Below are positions 60,054-64,000 of a stretch of 64,000 bases of DNA, in pieces. Both the position numbers and the translations under genes were made by a program. The stretch lies in contig NC_088106.1 in NCBI RefSeq assembly GCF_036370855.1, forward strand, positions 32,812,501-32,876,500, in the 5' to 3' direction. The stretch comes from Dromaius novaehollandiae. Its lineage: Eukaryota; Chordata; Aves; Casuariiformes; Dromaiidae. Position 1 is the first letter of the stretch; every line of letters starts with the position of its first letter. The notes below the pieces were generated by a model. The model worked only from the letters and a program-made list of their open reading frames with translations. It had not been told where the DNA came from and did not search any database.

Positions 60054-62281
60054 CTGCAGAGCTCCTCCAGAATCTGCATGAACATGACACATGGGGAAAA
60101 CAATCTCAGCGGTCCTATAACCCTTCTCTTACATCTGGCAATGCTGTTTTTATCCTGGCTCAGCTAACCAAACCACCTCTTCTTTTTCTCACTGTGGTAA
60201 GGTTTCAGGAGTCAAACCCAAGCATGCTTTCCTTCTGATATTGCACTTGCAGCTGGTGCAAGCTACCAAACCAAGCAAGCTCCATCCCTTAGCTCCAGAT
60301 GTCAGACAGTCTTCTGCTTCCACTGGTCCTCACTTACCAGGCAGAGGAGGAAGGGCTCAAAGGTGTCAACTTGATCTCCTTTTCCATTTCTGTATGGCAG
60401 ATTTTGCTCAGAAGAGCTACACTTTGGGTAATTCAATCATTTACTTGCATGCCAAAATATGGATCTAGGACCTAATTTTGGGCTGCTGCCCTTTTAATGT
60501 TAGCCTAAATCTCATGAGAGTTAAATGAAGTGTCACAGGTCAGATTCTTGCTTCCCAGCATAGATGAAGTCATGTAACCAGTTGCACTTGCTGCTGCTGA
60601 ACTTATGGCAGAATGCTTTTATTCACATGGAAGAATCCAGACAGGAAGACAAGTCTCAGGCAAATGTTGAAAAAAAGGAGATATTTGATATGCCTGGAAA
60701 GAAAGTAGATTTTCAGTGAATCTTATCTAGTAGAAGATAATCCTTTCCCCAGACAAGACACACCAAATTTTGCATGCTGTCCTCAGGGCTTTATCACCAG
60801 GATCATTGTTTCTTCTTGATACCAGCCAGCTTTGGCTCCCCCAGCTGTGTTAGTAACTCTGGTGCTTTTAATTTTGGCCTTCCCCAACAAACAAGCTATG
60901 TCAAACAGAGCCAGCTAAACACTTCAGCTAGCCTTCCACTCAGTTCCTCTGCCTCTAATTTTGCTTTGCCTTTTGGTTTCTGGGGCTTTAGAGGTTCAGC
61001 ATTTCATGTTTTCAAGCTTTTCTCAGCAGCTGCCAAGAGCTAGAAAATTACCACTTAATAGGGGTTATAGGGACTTCCTTAATAAAAAATCCCAGCTCCT
61101 CCTATGGTTTAACCATTTGGAGGTAAGATCCATGGCTCCTGAGTTCTGTCGAGAAACTTCGTTGGATAGTACCTCCAGAATATGAAGATCTAAAAGAAAC
61201 ACTGAACTGAAATTTTTCGACATAAAAGAAACTGTCTAAAAACTCAGCAGAACTGGCAACATACTAATTACACCCTGCTTTCCAAACCAGAGGACTGCTT
61301 TCCCTCTGCGACCACATGCACACCTTTACCTCAGTGACAGCTTCTCCTCCCGTCCCAGGCACTTATGCTCAGCCTTACCCATGCCTCCCTCAAGCTTTCA
61401 TCAGGTTGTGTCACCTTGGTCGGACTTTAAATTGTCTAAGCTCAGAGATGGTGGTCTGGACCAAGCACCTTATCTACTCATGGCCACTGTTTTACTTGAA
61501 GAATGAAAAAGGGTGAGAGAAACCCTTTGATCTGACCCTAGTTAGACACCCACATTATCAATTCATTCTGGCTGGCATACTTATAGGATATTTCAAAAGG
61601 TTGGTGTCATTTGCTGAGCAACTACCCACCAAAAGGAGCTTTTCACCAGCAGACTTGAGCTGACTTCTCTTACATTAAAGGTTTTTTAACTCAGTGTGAA
61701 CTCCATACTTTGAGCTGTGTTTTCCAAAATGCAGTGGAACTGCCTTGGCTTTAAGTTGTTCTGAGTAGAAACATTCTCATTTGCAGAACGGGACAACCAT
61801 AATCCTGTTTCCTGCTCTTCCCTGTGAACGAAGCCAGCACCTCAGCGCGCATGAGGCTCAGCTGGCATCACAGTGACTGCTGGTAGGAAGTCTGAGAGTC
61901 AGGTAATAAACTCTCATTAGTTGCAAAATTTGGATAATATGCACACATAACCGGTGGATAAAAGGCAATACTGAATATCTGCCTTCTTCCTGGAATGCTG
62001 TTCATCATAGGGAAGCCGTCCATCATGGACCCACAGCAAAAATGGGGTGTTCTCAGCCATGAAAGACCTGAAAGACCCAAGTTACGCCATAGAATATAGA
62101 GATATTTGACTGCTGGATTTTTTAATACATGTGAATTCTGTGGTTTCTGCCTTAGATTCTTCAATCAAATATGTGAGTATACATGAATGTAAAATTTGTA
62201 TAAGCTGTCTTCTATTGTAGTTGAGAAATAGGAATACCTGAATGGAGAAGCTACCAGAGCTGAACAGGTCACTGTTAGGTT
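60054..62281. other. GAL3ST2 5' side, no exon recognised
   Basis: Expected to hold the signal-anchor exon of GAL3ST2 if the gene is compact. A minus-strand consensus donor exists near 60338 (CTG/GTAAGTGAG on the minus strand), but the peptide before it does not look like a membrane anchor and its phase does not match. Open frames such as 60774-61043 and 61868-62164 are unrecognised. Contains inverted arm B. Confidence 0.45.
61101..61178 (+). pseudogene. Inverted GAL3ST2 exon/intron-boundary fragment (arm B)
   Basis: Plus-strand copy of the GAL3ST2 FNHLE exon end, splice donor and adjacent intron, 1.3 kb from the parent and in opposite orientation. No matching exon body was found upstream (similarity stops at about 61101) and no partner exon downstream, so it is a stranded fragment. 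It arose either from a small inverted duplication or from decay of an inverted paralogue. Confidence 0.75.
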
Positions 62282-62593
62282 TCTGTGCATGTGGGATCTG
62301 GTAGCAAGTGCCAGGCTAGACTAGCCAGAGAGTAGGCTGAGAGGACTGGGAGCTGGGCCCTGGAGACACCAAAGGTCTGGGAACCAAATGCTGGAGTGAC
62401 TGAGGGTCTGGGAAATGGCTACCAAAGATATGGAGGGTCTGAGAGAGGCCGACAGTCTGGGAGCTGGGTGCTGGGGAGACCACCTCAAGAAGGGGTTTCC
62501 CTTGAGCACTGAGCCTTAGAAAGCAGGTGGGCTCTTTGTGCTGTCTCTGCTTATGTAGGTGCCTGTAAAGGCACTGTCCTTCTGTCTGTGCTA

Positions 62594-62634
<41 letters not shown>

Positions 62635-62828
62635 CGTGTGCGTGCAGGCGTGTGTGTGTGTGCGCGCGGGCGTGTGTGTGTGCACCTGCACATGCATACT
62701 GGGAATTTGTGCTCAGCCTCGCTGTTGGCTGGTCTTCAAGGAAGGAGCAGTCGCTCATCCTGGCAGACGCAGGAGGGGAGGAATACTCCGGGCCCTTCAG
62801 CCCCTGGACTTGGCCACCCTTCGCAGGA
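62282..62828 (+). repeat. Dispersed repeat, copy 2 (probably LTR-retroelement-derived fragment)
   Basis: Same orientation as copy 1 at 43520-44058 and collinear with it from CTGTGCATGTGGGATCTGG to TGGCCACCCTT. Unlike copy 1, it has no recognisable extension to the left of 62282, so it is a shorter fragment. Non-coding fossil. Confidence 0.6.
62596..62682. repeat. (TG)n microsatellite within dispersed repeat copy 2
   Basis: Pure TG over about 35 bases, then TG with CG interruptions to about 62682. Likely length-polymorphic. Open frames across it are artefacts. Confidence 0.92.
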
Positions 62829-64000
62829 GCGCAGGGAGTATCACAGCCTTCAGCATACCTTCCCAGCCTGCACACGGGGTTTCACCCGCTAGTCTGCATT
62901 CACTGTCTTGGCACATTCCTGTAAAAGCCAGTATGGAACTAAAAGACCATTCCTTTTGCAATACACTTACTGCTGTCACAGGACTGCAAGTCTCTAACCA
63001 AGCCATTTCTAAAAATGAGTAAGTGTGTTGGGCCAATAAACACCATTTACAATGCTGGGCCAAAATAATTCCATCCTTTAGTCCCTTATCTAAGAGCTCA
63101 TTTGCTCTCTTTCCTATTGATCATCTTGAGCACAAATGTTGCAGATGAGTAGAGCAAATATCTGGCATTACAGAAGACACACCTGATCTTGCATATGCTC
63201 ACTGGCGAAACATTATGAACAGTTAAAGCCATAAGTAAGCAGAGTGATTTCACAACTGGCAGGCGTATCAGTGGGAATGTATGGAGCATGATGCACAGAA
63301 TTCCTGCTGCAGTATTTTCTTCCTTCATAGCATGACAGCAAGGAAGCTTTTCAGCTGGAGTACACAAAAGCCTACCGTAACTGAGAGCAGGAGAGTACAT
63401 TCAGAGCACCCTTTGCCAGTGAGCCACTAGCTACTTTATAATTTTTGTTTACTTTTATTTACTTTAGATTTTTGCTCCATTGTACAGTCTTCTTCAAAGA
63501 AGGTTCGAGAGATAAAACCAGAATATGATCTTTGAATAGATCTAACCATACACAGTGTGAACCTGCTCTGGAATTCCTTCGAGGTACCCCTTGTGAGCTG
63601 ATCGGACCCTTTAAAGACAAATTCTTCCAGGAAGTCTGAAAACTGTCAGGGCTGTCAGCATGACTGTCACCAGAGGTTCAGCTCTTCTTTCTGAGCTAAA
63701 CCATGACATCTTCCAGGAAGGAAGAAAATGAAAAAAACTCCGAGGCAATGTAACACTGGATGGCACTGAAAACCGCAGCTCAGGTTATAAATGTCCTTTT
63801 GATAAAATGGTAGCACTGAGGATATGCTGCTATGGCTGCTTTAAGGTTTAGGACAAGATTTTTGTTTATTTGGATTAAACTGAAAATCAACAGTCCTTGG
63901 AGGATCTGCATCAATGTAACATGGTTCTTTCAAATTAAAAGACCTGGAATACAGCAAGAAACACTCGTGGTGAAGTTAATCTCTACCCCAGAGCAAACTG
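62829..64000. other. Right end, nothing recognised
   Basis: No coding exon, RNA gene or named repeat identified. Further GAL3ST2 5' exons may lie here or beyond the window. Confidence 0.5.

Noticed and set aside
60241-60500. Possible GAL3ST2 upstream exon ending at a minus-strand consensus donor
   Set aside because: The peptide lacks a membrane-anchor segment and the donor phase does not fit the next exon; not supported.
62588-63022. Valine/cysteine repeat open frames
   Set aside because: They translate a TG microsatellite; no start context or conservation expected.

Overview
The window is vertebrate, and almost certainly avian, chromosomal DNA. Four multi-exon protein genes can be read by conserved peptide matches and clean GT-AG junctions. 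A CR1 LINE, the dominant retrotransposon of birds, lies inside one intron. The gene set mixes neighbours that in human are split between 3q29 (UBXN7, TM4SF19) and 2q37.3 (NEU4, GAL3ST2). Chicken chromosome 9 is known to carry homologues of both regions, so a chromosome-9-like segment of a bird is the best placement. Species was not determined.

Layout: 1-21154 (+) holds the last nine coding exons of UBXN7, a p97/VCP ubiquitin adaptor. Its first roughly 74 codons lie left of the window. An antisense, internally deleted CR1 copy (about 17210-19950) sits in its last intron. From 21155 to about 27970 a long exon-less tract with several poly(A) signals is read as the UBXN7 3' UTR. 27971-34283 is intergenic with nothing recognised. 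A TATA box at 34284 and a splice donor at 34428 suggest the promoter and non-coding first exon of TM4SF19 (+), whose four coding exons run 37782-41175. Base composition becomes visibly more GC-rich from about 37.5 kb.

41176-47068 is mostly intergenic and includes copy 1 of a dispersed, probably LTR-derived repeat. NEU4 (-, 49532-47069, three coding exons, 511 codons) encodes a sialidase. 49538-58898 has no recognisable gene. GAL3ST2 (-, 60053-58899) encodes a galactose-3-O-sulfotransferase; its 5' exons were not found, and its last exon appears to carry two single-base frame disruptions. A short inverted copy of a GAL3ST2 exon/intron boundary lies at 61101-61178, and copy 2 of the dispersed repeat at 62282-62828.

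Functionally, NEU4 and GAL3ST2 both edit terminal sugars on glycoproteins and glycolipids: one removes sialic acid, the other adds 3-sulfate to galactose. Their tandem, same-strand order matches the human GAL3ST2-NEU4 arrangement. UBXN7 and TM4SF19 keep their 3q29 neighbour order. No RNA genes, CRISPR arrays or bacterial-type features were seen. The most unusual observations are a possible intron-retained short form of UBXN7, the GAL3ST2 frame disruptions, and the inverted GAL3ST2 fragment.
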